From the NCBI RefSeq assembly GCF_000403355.2, contig NZ_KE159646.1, positions 2,367,790 to 2,431,789 of the forward strand: DNA of 64,000 bases, given 5' to 3'. This document shows, one piece after another, positions 1-7,444 of the stretch (positions within the stretch are counted from its first letter, which is position 1; each line of letters begins with the position of its first letter). The translations under genes and the position numbers were made by a program. Source of the stretch: Adlercreutzia caecimuris B7. Lineage in GTDB: Bacteria; Actinomycetota; Coriobacteriia; Coriobacteriales; Eggerthellaceae. The notes beneath the pieces were generated by a model. That model saw nothing but the letters and a program-made list of their open reading frames with translations, had not been told where the DNA came from and made no database searches.

Positions 1-1
1 G

Positions 2-1282
2 ATGGAGGACCCCCATACAGGATGGACTACCTCCTTGCAGGCTTTGAACGACTATCCTTTGGCGGCGGGGTTCGTATACCCAGAATACAAGGGTGCGTAC
101 AAAGAGGATTGCTCAACTGCTGGTCATAAGGAGACGGTGATTTATAGGGAGAACGAGAAACCTGCTACATGCACTACCAAAGGTTCCTATGAGGCGGTTC
201 CCCGCTGCCCTGCATGCAAGGAAGAGATGACGGGCAGAAAATCGGTCGAAATTCCTGCATTGGGGCATCAGCAAGGCAAGATGACGAAGGAAAACGTGGT
301 AAATGCAACTTGCACTGTTCAAGGATCGTACGACGAAGTGACTCGGTGCCTTAGGTGCAGCGAGGAGGTTTCTCGGCACAAGGTGAAGACGCCGGTCTCG
401 TCAAATCATTCCTACGGCGCATGGGCCACTACGAAGGCGGCTACGTGCACGGCGGCGGGGACCCAGAAGCGCACGTGCTCGCGCAGCGGCGCTCACGTGG
501 AGACGCGGGCGGTGGCGGCGCTTGGGCACAACTTTGGGGCGTGGCGCTCCAACGGTGATGCGCAGGTGAACGTCAATGGTACGGAGACCACTCGGTGCTC
601 TCGCTGCACGGCGTCGAAGACGCGCGAGGCGGCGGGGAGTGCTTTGGCTCCGAAGGCGGGTCAAACGGTGGCCATCGGCGCGGCGTCCTACAAGGCGACG
701 GGGGCGGCCACGGTGACCTATGCCGGGCCTGCCAATAAGAAAGCCGCTTCGGCGACAGTTCCCGCCACGGTTACCATCTCGGGTCGCGCGTACAAGGTGA
801 CCGCCATTGCCCCCAAGGCCTTCGCGGGCAACAAGTACCTCAAGTCGGTGAAAATCGGCGCGAACGTAAAGACCGTCCCCGCCTCCGCCTTCAAGGGCTG
901 CACGAAGCTGACCTCGGTAAGCTTCGGTAACGGTATCGCCTCTCTCGGCAAGAATGCGTTCTATGGCTGCAAAGCGCTGAAGTCCGTCACGTTGGGCACG
1001 AAAGTCACCGCCATCGGCGACGGCGCATTCCAGAACTGCGCCAAGCTTACGAAGGTCACGGTGAAATCCACCAAGCTGTCCAAGGTCGGCAAAAACGCCT
1101 TCGCCGGCTGCAAGAAGCTCGGTACCATCACCCTTAAGACCACGAAGCTCAAGTCCGTTGGCAAGAACGCCTTCAAGGGCACCAAGTCGAAGATGACCGT
1201 GAAGGTGCCGAAGAAGAAGCTGAAGGCCTATCAGAAGCTCTGCAAGAACAAGGGATCGAAGACCGTGCGCGTGAAGAAGTAG
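2..1282 (+). CDS. BspA-like leucine-rich-repeat surface protein, C-terminal part (5'-truncated by window edge)
   Basis: The frame is open from the first base, so the true N-terminus and any signal peptide lie outside the window. About residues 35-220 hold repeated cysteine units (CT-x-x-G followed by a CxxC pair such as RCPAC, RCLRC and RCSRC), a pattern seen in large secreted proteins of gut Actinobacteria. About residues 260-405 are LRR_5/BspA-type repeats (AFxGCxxLxxVxxG). The tail is strongly lysine-rich and ends VRVKK, like several other secreted proteins in this window. Probable role: cell-surface binding or adhesion. Ligand unknown. Confidence 0.8.
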   Translation: MEDPHTGWTTSLQALNDYPLAAGFVYPEYKGAYKEDCSTAGHKETVIYRENEKPATCTTKGSYEAVPRCPACKEEMTGRKSVEIPALGHQQGKMTKENVVNATCTVQGSYDEVTRCLRCSEEVSRHKVKTPVSSNHSYGAWATTKAATCTAAGTQKRTCSRSGAHVETRAVAALGHNFGAWRSNGDAQVNVNGTETTRCSRCTASKTREAAGSALAPKAGQTVAIGAASYKATGAATVTYAGPANKKAASATVPATVTISGRAYKVTAIAPKAFAGNKYLKSVKIGANVKTVPASAFKGCTKLTSVSFGNGIASLGKNAFYGCKALKSVTLGTKVTAIGDGAFQNCAKLTKVTVKSTKLSKVGKNAFAGCKKLGTITLKTTKLKSVGKNAFKGTKSKMTVKVPKKKLKAYQKLCKNKGSKTVRVKK

Positions 1283-1404
1283 TGGCTCGTCCCGCGCCCG
1301 CCGCGCCCGCGAGCGGTGTCAACAGGCGGGATCTTGCCGCCCGCGTGGATAGCGTCAGCGGGCGAACGCCTTCCGCGCCAATGATCCGCTTGCCATACCA
1401 TGCG

Positions 1405-1434
1405 CAGGGGCCCGATGGAATGATCGGGCCCCTG
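1405..1434. terminator. Bidirectional hairpin between convergent genes
   Basis: A perfect 12-bp inverted repeat (arms 1405-1416 and 1423-1434, 6-nt loop) lies between the stop of the plus-strand surface protein and the stop of the minus-strand flavoprotein. No strong U-tract follows on either strand, so it is a shared terminator by position and stem strength. Confidence 0.6.
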
Positions 1435-1471
1435 TCGTTGGGGAGGGTATCCGGGGAACGCTCAGGTTGGC

Positions 1472-3091
1472 CTAGGCGCCGTAGTACTTCATGGCCTCCT
1501 GGGCGGCGATGCGGCCGGTCACGGTGCCCATGCACATGGAGGCACCGCTGACGGCATAGCGCATGTAGAACAGCTCGGCATTCGCAATGGTGCCGCCGGC
1601 GTAGAGGCCGGGGACGGGCTGACGGCCCTCGTCGAGCACCTCGGCCTTGGTGCTGATGGCCAGCTGGCCGAAGGAGTCGTTGGTGTTCGGCGTGATCTGA
1701 ATCGCGTAGAACGGGGCCTGGGTCAGGGCCTGCAGGTCCTCGGGCTTCTTGTGGAAATCGGGATCCTCGCCCGCGGCGCACAGCTCATTGTAGTGCTCGA
1801 TGGTCTTCACGAGGGGATACTGCGGCAGTTCGGCGGCTACGGCCAGCTCCTCAATGGTGTCGGCCGTGCTGGCCACGCCCTTCTCAACGGCCTTCTTGAT
1901 GAGGTCCATCCGCTCGGCCGGCTGCTGGGAGTCGCAGATGATGGTGAACTCCTTGCGGCCGCTCTGCACGAAGGGCACGAAATAGTCGAACTGGCTTGTC
2001 ATGGACTCGTTGGCGCAGCGGTAGCCCAGATCAGTCACGAAGACGCCGGTGTTCACCATGCGCAGCTGCGAGAGCTCGTCGTTCAGGGGCAGCGGATCGC
2101 GGCCCACCAGGTGGATCTGGGACAGGCCGCCCTTTAGCAGCGTGAGGGCCCCGGCCTCGCGGGCCATCTCGATGCCGTCGCCGGTGTTAGTGGGGGTGGA
2201 GAAGGTGTGCCAGCCCACGGTGCCTGGGGCGTACAGCTGCTTGGACCAATCCTCGCCGTCGAAGCCGCCGCAGGCCAGCATGACGGCCTTGGCAGAGATG
2301 GTATAGTCGGTGTCGCCCGAGCGCGCGATGACGCCGGCGGCCTTGCCGCCTTCCATGATGATCTGCAGGGCGCGAGTGTCCATCATCAGCTCGGCGCCGT
2401 TGGACTCGGCCACGCCGATCAGCGTGTCGATAATGCCCTTGCCGCCGTTGGTGGACACCATGGAGCGATCGGATACGCCATCGCCAGGCTTCTTGTCGAA
2501 GTCGCAGCCGAAGCCCACGAGCCAGTCCATGGCCGCGCCGCCGTTCTCGGCGACCATGCGGCAGATGTCCATATTGGCGTCGCCGTCGGACTGATCGAAG
2601 AGGAACTGGGCGATCTCCTCGGCCGTGCCGTACTCGGTGTAGCCCATGCTGTTCTGCTTCTCCGATCCGCAGCAGTAGAAGTTGCCCGTGCAGATGGATG
2701 AGTCGCCGCCGGTCATCGTCGAGTTCTTCTCAAGGATGACAACCTTGGCGCCGGCCAGGGACGCCTCTACCGCGCAGCTCATGCCGGCGATGCCGCTGCC
2801 GATGACGACGATGTCGGCCTCTTTGGACTCCTGGTTCTTCGCGGGCTTCGCCAGGGCGTCCTGCACCGTATCGGTCATAAGGTCGTCCCCGTCGGCATTG
2901 CCCGTGGTGGCCAAGTCGTCGCCACCCGCGTTTTGCGGAGCCGATGCGGCAGGCGCGGAGCCCTGGGGCGCGCACCCGGTCAGGCCGCTGCCGGCTACGA
3001 CGGCCGCCGTGGCGCCCAGGCCAAACAGGAACGAGCGGCGCGACACAGCGCCGGGAGTCTTGGTGCAGTCGTTCAATTTCTCGGTAGTCAT
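1472..3091 (-). CDS. Tat-exported FAD-dependent oxidoreductase (fumarate-reductase flavoprotein family), lipoprotein
   Basis: 539 aa from the ATG at 3091, which has a GGGAGG ribosome site 5 nt upstream; an in-frame ATG further upstream lacks one. The N-terminus has a twin-arginine signal (SRRSFLF, residues 17-23) followed by a lipobox-like LTGC with Cys40, so the protein should be exported folded and lipid-anchored. A Rossmann FAD motif (VVIGSGIAGMS) starts near residue 95. The rest matches the FRD/KsdD flavoprotein family. There is no CxxCH heme motif, so electrons must come from a separate partner. Such flavoproteins are greatly expanded in Eggerthellaceae and reduce enoate-type or other organic acceptors; the substrate here cannot be read. 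The adjacent LuxR gene upstream is the likely regulator. Confidence 0.88.
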   Translation of the reverse strand: MTTEKLNDCTKTPGAVSRRSFLFGLGATAAVVAGSGLTGCAPQGSAPAASAPQNAGGDDLATTGNADGDDLMTDTVQDALAKPAKNQESKEADIVVIGSGIAGMSCAVEASLAGAKVVILEKNSTMTGGDSSICTGNFYCCGSEKQNSMGYTEYGTAEEIAQFLFDQSDGDANMDICRMVAENGGAAMDWLVGFGCDFDKKPGDGVSDRSMVSTNGGKGIIDTLIGVAESNGAELMMDTRALQIIMEGGKAAGVIARSGDTDYTISAKAVMLACGGFDGEDWSKQLYAPGTVGWHTFSTPTNTGDGIEMAREAGALTLLKGGLSQIHLVGRDPLPLNDELSQLRMVNTGVFVTDLGYRCANESMTSQFDYFVPFVQSGRKEFTIICDSQQPAERMDLIKKAVEKGVASTADTIEELAVAAELPQYPLVKTIEHYNELCAAGEDPDFHKKPEDLQALTQAPFYAIQITPNTNDSFGQLAISTKAEVLDEGRQPVPGLYAGGTIANAELFYMRYAVSGASMCMGTVTGRIAAQEAMKYYGA

Positions 3092-3251
3092 TGCTTCCTC
3101 CCTTTTTCGAGTTGTGCCGGACCCTCCTGTCCGGACGAATCGCATCATGGGGGAAGTCGCAACGGGCCGTCAGCCCCAAAAGGGGTGGTAAGCGTGTTTT
3201 TCGCCGCTCCATAGTGAACCCCTCCATTTTGGAGGGGCGGCTCGGAAGGGG

Positions 3252-4703
3252 CTATCGGCGCTCTCGGAAGAGCTCTACCCGGTCCAGCAAATCCTGCTTG
3301 TCCACCGACCCGCTCTTCTGATAGACATTGCGGATGTAGCCCTTGACCGTATTGGGGGACAACCCCAACTCGTCGGCGATATAGGTGCGCGTGCGTCCTT
3401 GGCACAGCAGCAGGAGCACTTCGCTCTCGCGGGCCGTCAGGGAGTGCTCGCGGGCAAAGCCCTCTACGGCATTCTCTGCCGCTTGGGTCGTCGGGACGGC
3501 GGCCGTTGCGGAATCGCCGGTATCTGCGCCCACGGATGCCCGCTGCTCGATGCGGTGGGCGAGGATGGGGTTCAGAGCGAGGATGAACAGCGATATGAGC
3601 GCAATGAGGGCGAGCGCCGTTTCGGGGCTGCCTTGGGAGAGCACAGCGGCACCGAACGCGACGCCGGCAATGACCAAGAGGCTTCCGACGCCCAGGGCGC
3701 AGCCGAGGTAGACCCACAGCGAGATGCGATCGCCGCGGCACAGTTGGCTCACGATGATGCGCACATTCATGCCCGAGAGGTAAAAGGCGGCGAAGATAAG
3801 AACCGAGGCAATGCCGTGAACCCAAGGCGTCGTGATGAACGGCAGGGCGATCAGAGCGCCGGCGACGACGGGAAAGAGGAGCCCGTAAAGGTCTGAGATC
3901 GGAACGATGCGCTTGCGGCCCAGCGAGGCTGCGAGGAAGATGAGCGCCGCCCCGATAATGCTCGCGGTGGCCTGAATCTCGATAACGGTGATGCTGTGGC
4001 TGGAGGTTTCCACCATTTGGCTCACGGCGCCGAAGACGAACGAGAACACGGCCAAGTAGGAAATGGCCTTGACGAGGTTAACGTTATCGGAGCGCGACGG
4101 GGCGTGTGAGGGCGGCTCGTCGGCAACGTTCGGCGTGCGTGTGAGGAGCGCCCCGGAGATCAGAACCGTGAGGAGAGCGAACGTGAGCTCGACCGGTCCT
4201 GTCGCGAGGAAGATGAAAGCGGCTGCGGTTCCACCCACCAGATAGGCGAGGGACACCATGCGGGGTAAAAGGGTGCCGTCGGCCTTCCCCATGGTCACGA
4301 TCTTTTCCATCCATCCGAGCTCGGCGACGGCCAGCCCGAAGCCGATGCTGAGACCCGTGACAATGGCGTAGGACCAGCCGCCTTCGATGATGGAGAGATA
4401 GCGCAGCAGCATCAGCCCGTTGCCGAGGAGCACGGCGCCCAAGGCCACGACCAGCGAGGCGCGGGGCAGCGGCTTGCGGCCGACAAGGTGCCAAAGGGCA
4501 AGGGCGAGCATGGCGGCCGCGTAGGCGAGAAAGAACAGGGCGCCGAAGGAGTCGCCGGCCCCATGGGAGAGGCTCATTTCCCGCAAGAACGTGTTCGAGA
4601 TCATCAAAGGGAAGGTGAGACCGCATATAATGCCGTAGCCGACCCCTCCGATAAGGAGCGCACGGCGGTTCCCCTCCCCGTTTGTTCGCGATGCGATATC
4701 CAT
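3252..4703 (-). CDS. Polytopic membrane protein with C-terminal LuxR-type HTH
   Basis: 483 aa. Residues 1-390 are about twelve hydrophobic segments in an MFS-like layout. The C-terminus (about 415-475) is a LuxR/GerE helix-turn-helix, recognisable by LTARESEVLLLL, IADELGLSPNTVKGYIRNVY and the final DKQDLLD. This membrane-sensor/LuxR fusion is common in Eggerthellaceae, where it sits beside Tat-flavoprotein reductase genes. It lies 160 bp upstream of the flavoprotein on the same strand, so it probably senses the substrate or redox state and controls that gene. No good Shine-Dalgarno precedes the ATG. An extended -10 motif ends 8 nt before it, suggesting a leaderless mRNA. Confidence 0.85.
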   Translation of the reverse strand: MDIASRTNGEGNRRALLIGGVGYGIICGLTFPLMISNTFLREMSLSHGAGDSFGALFFLAYAAAMLALALWHLVGRKPLPRASLVVALGAVLLGNGLMLLRYLSIIEGGWSYAIVTGLSIGFGLAVAELGWMEKIVTMGKADGTLLPRMVSLAYLVGGTAAAFIFLATGPVELTFALLTVLISGALLTRTPNVADEPPSHAPSRSDNVNLVKAISYLAVFSFVFGAVSQMVETSSHSITVIEIQATASIIGAALIFLAASLGRKRIVPISDLYGLLFPVVAGALIALPFITTPWVHGIASVLIFAAFYLSGMNVRIIVSQLCRGDRISLWVYLGCALGVGSLLVIAGVAFGAAVLSQGSPETALALIALISLFILALNPILAHRIEQRASVGADTGDSATAAVPTTQAAENAVEGFAREHSLTARESEVLLLLCQGRTRTYIADELGLSPNTVKGYIRNVYQKSGSVDKQDLLDRVELFRERR

Positions 4704-4711
4704 AGGGGTGC

Positions 4712-4720
4712 ATTATCGCA
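4712..4720 (-). promoter_or_regulatory. Extended -10 promoter of the LuxR gene, probable leaderless start
   Basis: On the minus strand TGCGATAAT (TG-n plus GATAAT) ends 8 nt before the ATG at 4703. This would place the transcription start at or next to the A of the start codon. No clear -35 box is seen. Confidence 0.4.
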
Positions 4721-5025
4721 TAAAACCACAGTCGACCCCGCTTTTGTCCGCGGGCCATTTCGGCCATGGTAAAGTTCGCGCCTCTGACTCAACGAGCGGC
4801 AACGCCTTCACGGCTCGTCTTCTCTAACGAGCCCGCAACAAAATGCGAAAGATGACGCGGAGGTATCGGTCGCGGTCCATAATGGAAACGATGCGAACTT
4901 AAGGAGTGTCGCCCTTAAAATGTGGGGCGCTCGTGTGTGGAACGGTGAGCGGGCCTATTAGCAGGAGGCAACCATGCTACGATGCCCCGCGCTTCAGGGG
5001 ACGACTCGTTTGAAAGGACGACGAC
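4721..5025. other. Divergent intergenic region, no gene recognised
   Basis: This stretch separates the minus-strand LuxR gene and the plus-strand dipeptidase. It holds two short inverted repeats, GGCTCGT/ACGAGCC at 4812-4833 and TTAAGG/CCTTAA at 4899-4918. A strong AGGAGG stands before an ATG at 4974, whose frame is arginine-rich and runs out of frame into the dipeptidase gene; I do not call it. Confidence 0.4.
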
Positions 5026-6435
5026 ATGGATCGCAAGGAAATCGTGGCCGCGGCCGACGCCTACTGGGATGCCAATCGCGACGCCATTGTGGCGGATATC
5101 GCCAAGCTCGTGGAAATTCCCTCGACCGAGGACTTAGCCGCCGCCGCACCGGGCGCGCCCTATGGTCCCGGTCCCGCTGCTGCGTTGGCGAAGGCGCTGG
5201 AAATCGCCGAGGGTATGGGCATGACCGCCACCAACTGCGAGGGCCATATCGGCTTTGCCGACCTGCCCGGTGAGACCGACACACAGCTCGGCATCATCGG
5301 ACATATGGACGTGGTTCCCGCGGGTCCCGGCTGGACCTTCGAACCCTTCAAGGTGACCGAGAAGGACGGCTTCCTCATGGGCCGCGGCTGCCTGGACGAC
5401 AAGGGCCCCTCGGTGGTGGCCTTGCACGCGGTGAAGTGCCTAGCGAGGTTGGATGTGCCGCGCCCCTACACCATGCGCTTCATCTTCGGCGCCAACGAGG
5501 AAACGGGCATGCGCGACGTGGCCTGGTACCTTGAGAACTACGAGAGCCCGGCGTTCATCTTCACGCCCGATGCCGACTTCCCCGTATGCTACGGCGAGAA
5601 GGGCGGCTACGACGGGCGCATCACGAGCGCTCCCATTGCCGACCCGGTGATTCTGGACATCTCTGGTGGCGTGGTCACCAACGCGGTGCCGGGCGAGGCC
5701 TGGGCTGTGGTACGCGCCGACGCATCCGCCCTGCCCGCAGCCGAGCGCATCACCGTGGAAGACGCCGGCAACGGCACCGCCCGCATCGATGCGGCAGGCG
5801 TGAACGCGCACGCGGCCTGGCCCGAGCGCGGCATCTCCGCCATCATGCTGCTGGCCGACTATCTGCTGGAAAACGGCCTCGTAAACCAGCAGGAGCGCGA
5901 GTTCATGGAACTGGTGCGCAGCCTGGTTTCCGACACCACGGGCGCCGGTGTGGGCATCGCCACGGCCGATGAGTACTTCGGTCCGCTGACCGTGGTGGGC
6001 GGCACCATCCGCAAGGAGGGCGACCGCCTCGTGCAGACCATGGACAGCCGCTGGCCCACGTCCATTACGGCCGACGAGATCACCGCGGCGCTCACGAAGC
6101 TGACCGACGCCATTGGCGCCACCTTCGAGAACACCCTGCTCATGGTGCCGTTCTTGGTGAAGCCCGAGGATCCCGAGATCCAGGTGCTGCAGGACGCCTT
6201 CCAGTTCGTGACGGGCGATACCGAGCATAAGCCCTTCACTATCGGCGGCGGTACCTACGCCCGCGAGTTCAAGAAGGGCGCGTCTTTTGGCATCAACATG
6301 CCCTGGATCGAGAACCCCCAGTGGGTCGGTGGCGAGCACGGGCCCGACGAGGGCGTGAGCGAGGAGCTGCTGAAGACCTCCTTCGAGATTTACGTGCTGG
6401 CACTCGCCGAGCTGCAGGAGCTCGATATCGCCTAG
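5026..6435 (+). CDS. pepV: PepV-type M20 dipeptidase/metallopeptidase
   Basis: 469 aa, the usual length for PepV (Sapep family). Metal and catalytic motifs are visible: HMDVVPAG (about residue 94), GRGCLDDKGP (about 119-128), ANEETG (about 156) and the C-terminal GEHGPDE (about 442-448). The lid domain lies between about 185 and 320. It should hydrolyse dipeptides in the cytosol using two Zn(II), supplying amino acids from imported peptides, a fitting role in an amino-acid-using gut anaerobe. The start was chosen from GGACGACGAC just upstream and from family length. It appears monocistronic. The exact M20 subtype (PepV or another dipeptidase) is inferred from overall pattern. Confidence 0.88.
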   Translation: MDRKEIVAAADAYWDANRDAIVADIAKLVEIPSTEDLAAAAPGAPYGPGPAAALAKALEIAEGMGMTATNCEGHIGFADLPGETDTQLGIIGHMDVVPAGPGWTFEPFKVTEKDGFLMGRGCLDDKGPSVVALHAVKCLARLDVPRPYTMRFIFGANEETGMRDVAWYLENYESPAFIFTPDADFPVCYGEKGGYDGRITSAPIADPVILDISGGVVTNAVPGEAWAVVRADASALPAAERITVEDAGNGTARIDAAGVNAHAAWPERGISAIMLLADYLLENGLVNQQEREFMELVRSLVSDTTGAGVGIATADEYFGPLTVVGGTIRKEGDRLVQTMDSRWPTSITADEITAALTKLTDAIGATFENTLLMVPFLVKPEDPEIQVLQDAFQFVTGDTEHKPFTIGGGTYAREFKKGASFGINMPWIENPQWVGGEHGPDEGVSEELLKTSFEIYVLALAELQELDIA

Positions 6436-6580
6436 CGCTACGGCTCGCAGAGACCCGCATCGGCGCTCACGGGGCGGCTTCGGCTACGGCTGGGGCCGCT
6501 CCTCTCATAAGAATTTCCAATCCAGCATCTGGAAATAACCCGTGGTTTATTCTTGGGTTGGGATGACGGCCCGTCAGCTG

Positions 6581-6591
6581 TGCTATAGAAT
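6581..6591 (+). promoter_or_regulatory. Extended -10 promoter of the LytTR regulator
   Basis: TGCTATAGAAT lies 43 nt upstream of the LytTR start codon. It belongs to the same TGCTATA-type class as promoters at 37988, 40559 and 61483. The -35 box is weak. Confidence 0.45.
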
Positions 6592-6633
6592 GAGCAGGAA
6601 TTTTAAACCGAGGGTTCATATTTGGAGGATACC

Positions 6634-7347
6634 GTGCTTAACGCGATTATCGTTGACGACGAGGCGCCTGCCCGTTCCGAACTGCGCTTCCTCCTCGATG
6701 AGGTTGGCGGGGTCGAGGTGACGGCTGAAGCCGCCAACGTGCGCGAGGCGATTGAGAAGCTGAAGGAATACCCCTGCGACGTCATGTTTATGGACGTGAA
6801 CATGCCCGAGGCCACTGGTCTGCAGCTGGCCGAGGCCCTGCAGCATCTGAAATTCCCGCCGGCGGTGGTGTTCGTAACTGCCTATTCCGAGCATGCGCTC
6901 GACGCCTTCAAGGTCAGTGCCATCGATTATCTGGTAAAGCCTGTGGAAACCGAGCGTCTGTCCCAGGCCATCGCCCGCGTGCGCGAGCATGTGGCCCTGC
7001 ACATGCAGGCCCACAAGTCCGAGCGTATTCCCGTGGAGAAGGGCGGCAAGAAGATCCTCATCGGCATCGACAAGATCCGCTTCGTCATGGCGCGCGATGA
7101 TTACGCGTACCTGCAGACCGACACCGACCGCTACTTCAGCACCGTCAGCCTTGCCCAGCTGGAGAAGCGCCTCGATGGTCATGGGTTCTTCCGCGTGCAC
7201 CGCGGCTACTTGGTGAACCTGTCCATGGTGGAGGAGATCGAGTCGGTTTCCGGCGGCACGCTGCTGCTCACCCTGAACGGCGTGGAGGAGAAAATCCCCG
7301 TGTCCCGCCGCCGCGTGAGCTCGCTGAAGAAGGCGCTCAACCTTTAG
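6634..7347 (+). CDS. LytTR-family response regulator (AlgR/LytR type)
   Basis: 237 aa from a GTG at 6634 with GGAGG 5 nt upstream; a TTG 12 nt earlier would start inside the ribosome site. Residues 1-120 are a receiver domain with acidic pocket DDE, phospho-acceptor Asp in MFMDVNMP, Thr in FVTAYS and Lys in YLVKPV. Residues about 135-235 are a LytTR DNA-binding domain (FVMARDDYAYLQT, FFRVHRGYLVNL, IPVSRRR). It should bind direct repeats upstream of target genes. No histidine kinase gene is adjacent, so its partner lies elsewhere. A terminator follows, so it is a single-gene unit. Confidence 0.9.
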   Translation: MLNAIIVDDEAPARSELRFLLDEVGGVEVTAEAANVREAIEKLKEYPCDVMFMDVNMPEATGLQLAEALQHLKFPPAVVFVTAYSEHALDAFKVSAIDYLVKPVETERLSQAIARVREHVALHMQAHKSERIPVEKGGKKILIGIDKIRFVMARDDYAYLQTDTDRYFSTVSLAQLEKRLDGHGFFRVHRGYLVNLSMVEEIESVSGGTLLLTLNGVEEKIPVSRRRVSSLKKALNL

Positions 7348-7372
7348 AGGCGTTTCTGACCCAATTATGCAA

Positions 7373-7399
7373 GAGCCTCCGCTGCGCGGGGGCTCGTTT
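7373..7399 (+). terminator. Rho-independent terminator of the LytTR gene
   Basis: A 9-bp stem (7373-7381 with 7387-7395, one G-U pair) is followed by GTTTG. Confidence 0.6.
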
Positions 7400-7444
7400 G
7401 CAATTCTGCTGGCTGGCGAATTGACCTGAGAGAAGAGGAGCGTC

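Noticed and set aside
4974..5273. ATG with strong AGGAGG just upstream of the dipeptidase gene
   Set aside because: The frame is extremely Arg-rich and runs out of frame through the conserved dipeptidase N-terminus; more likely a fortuitous site, though a very short leader peptide cannot be excluded.
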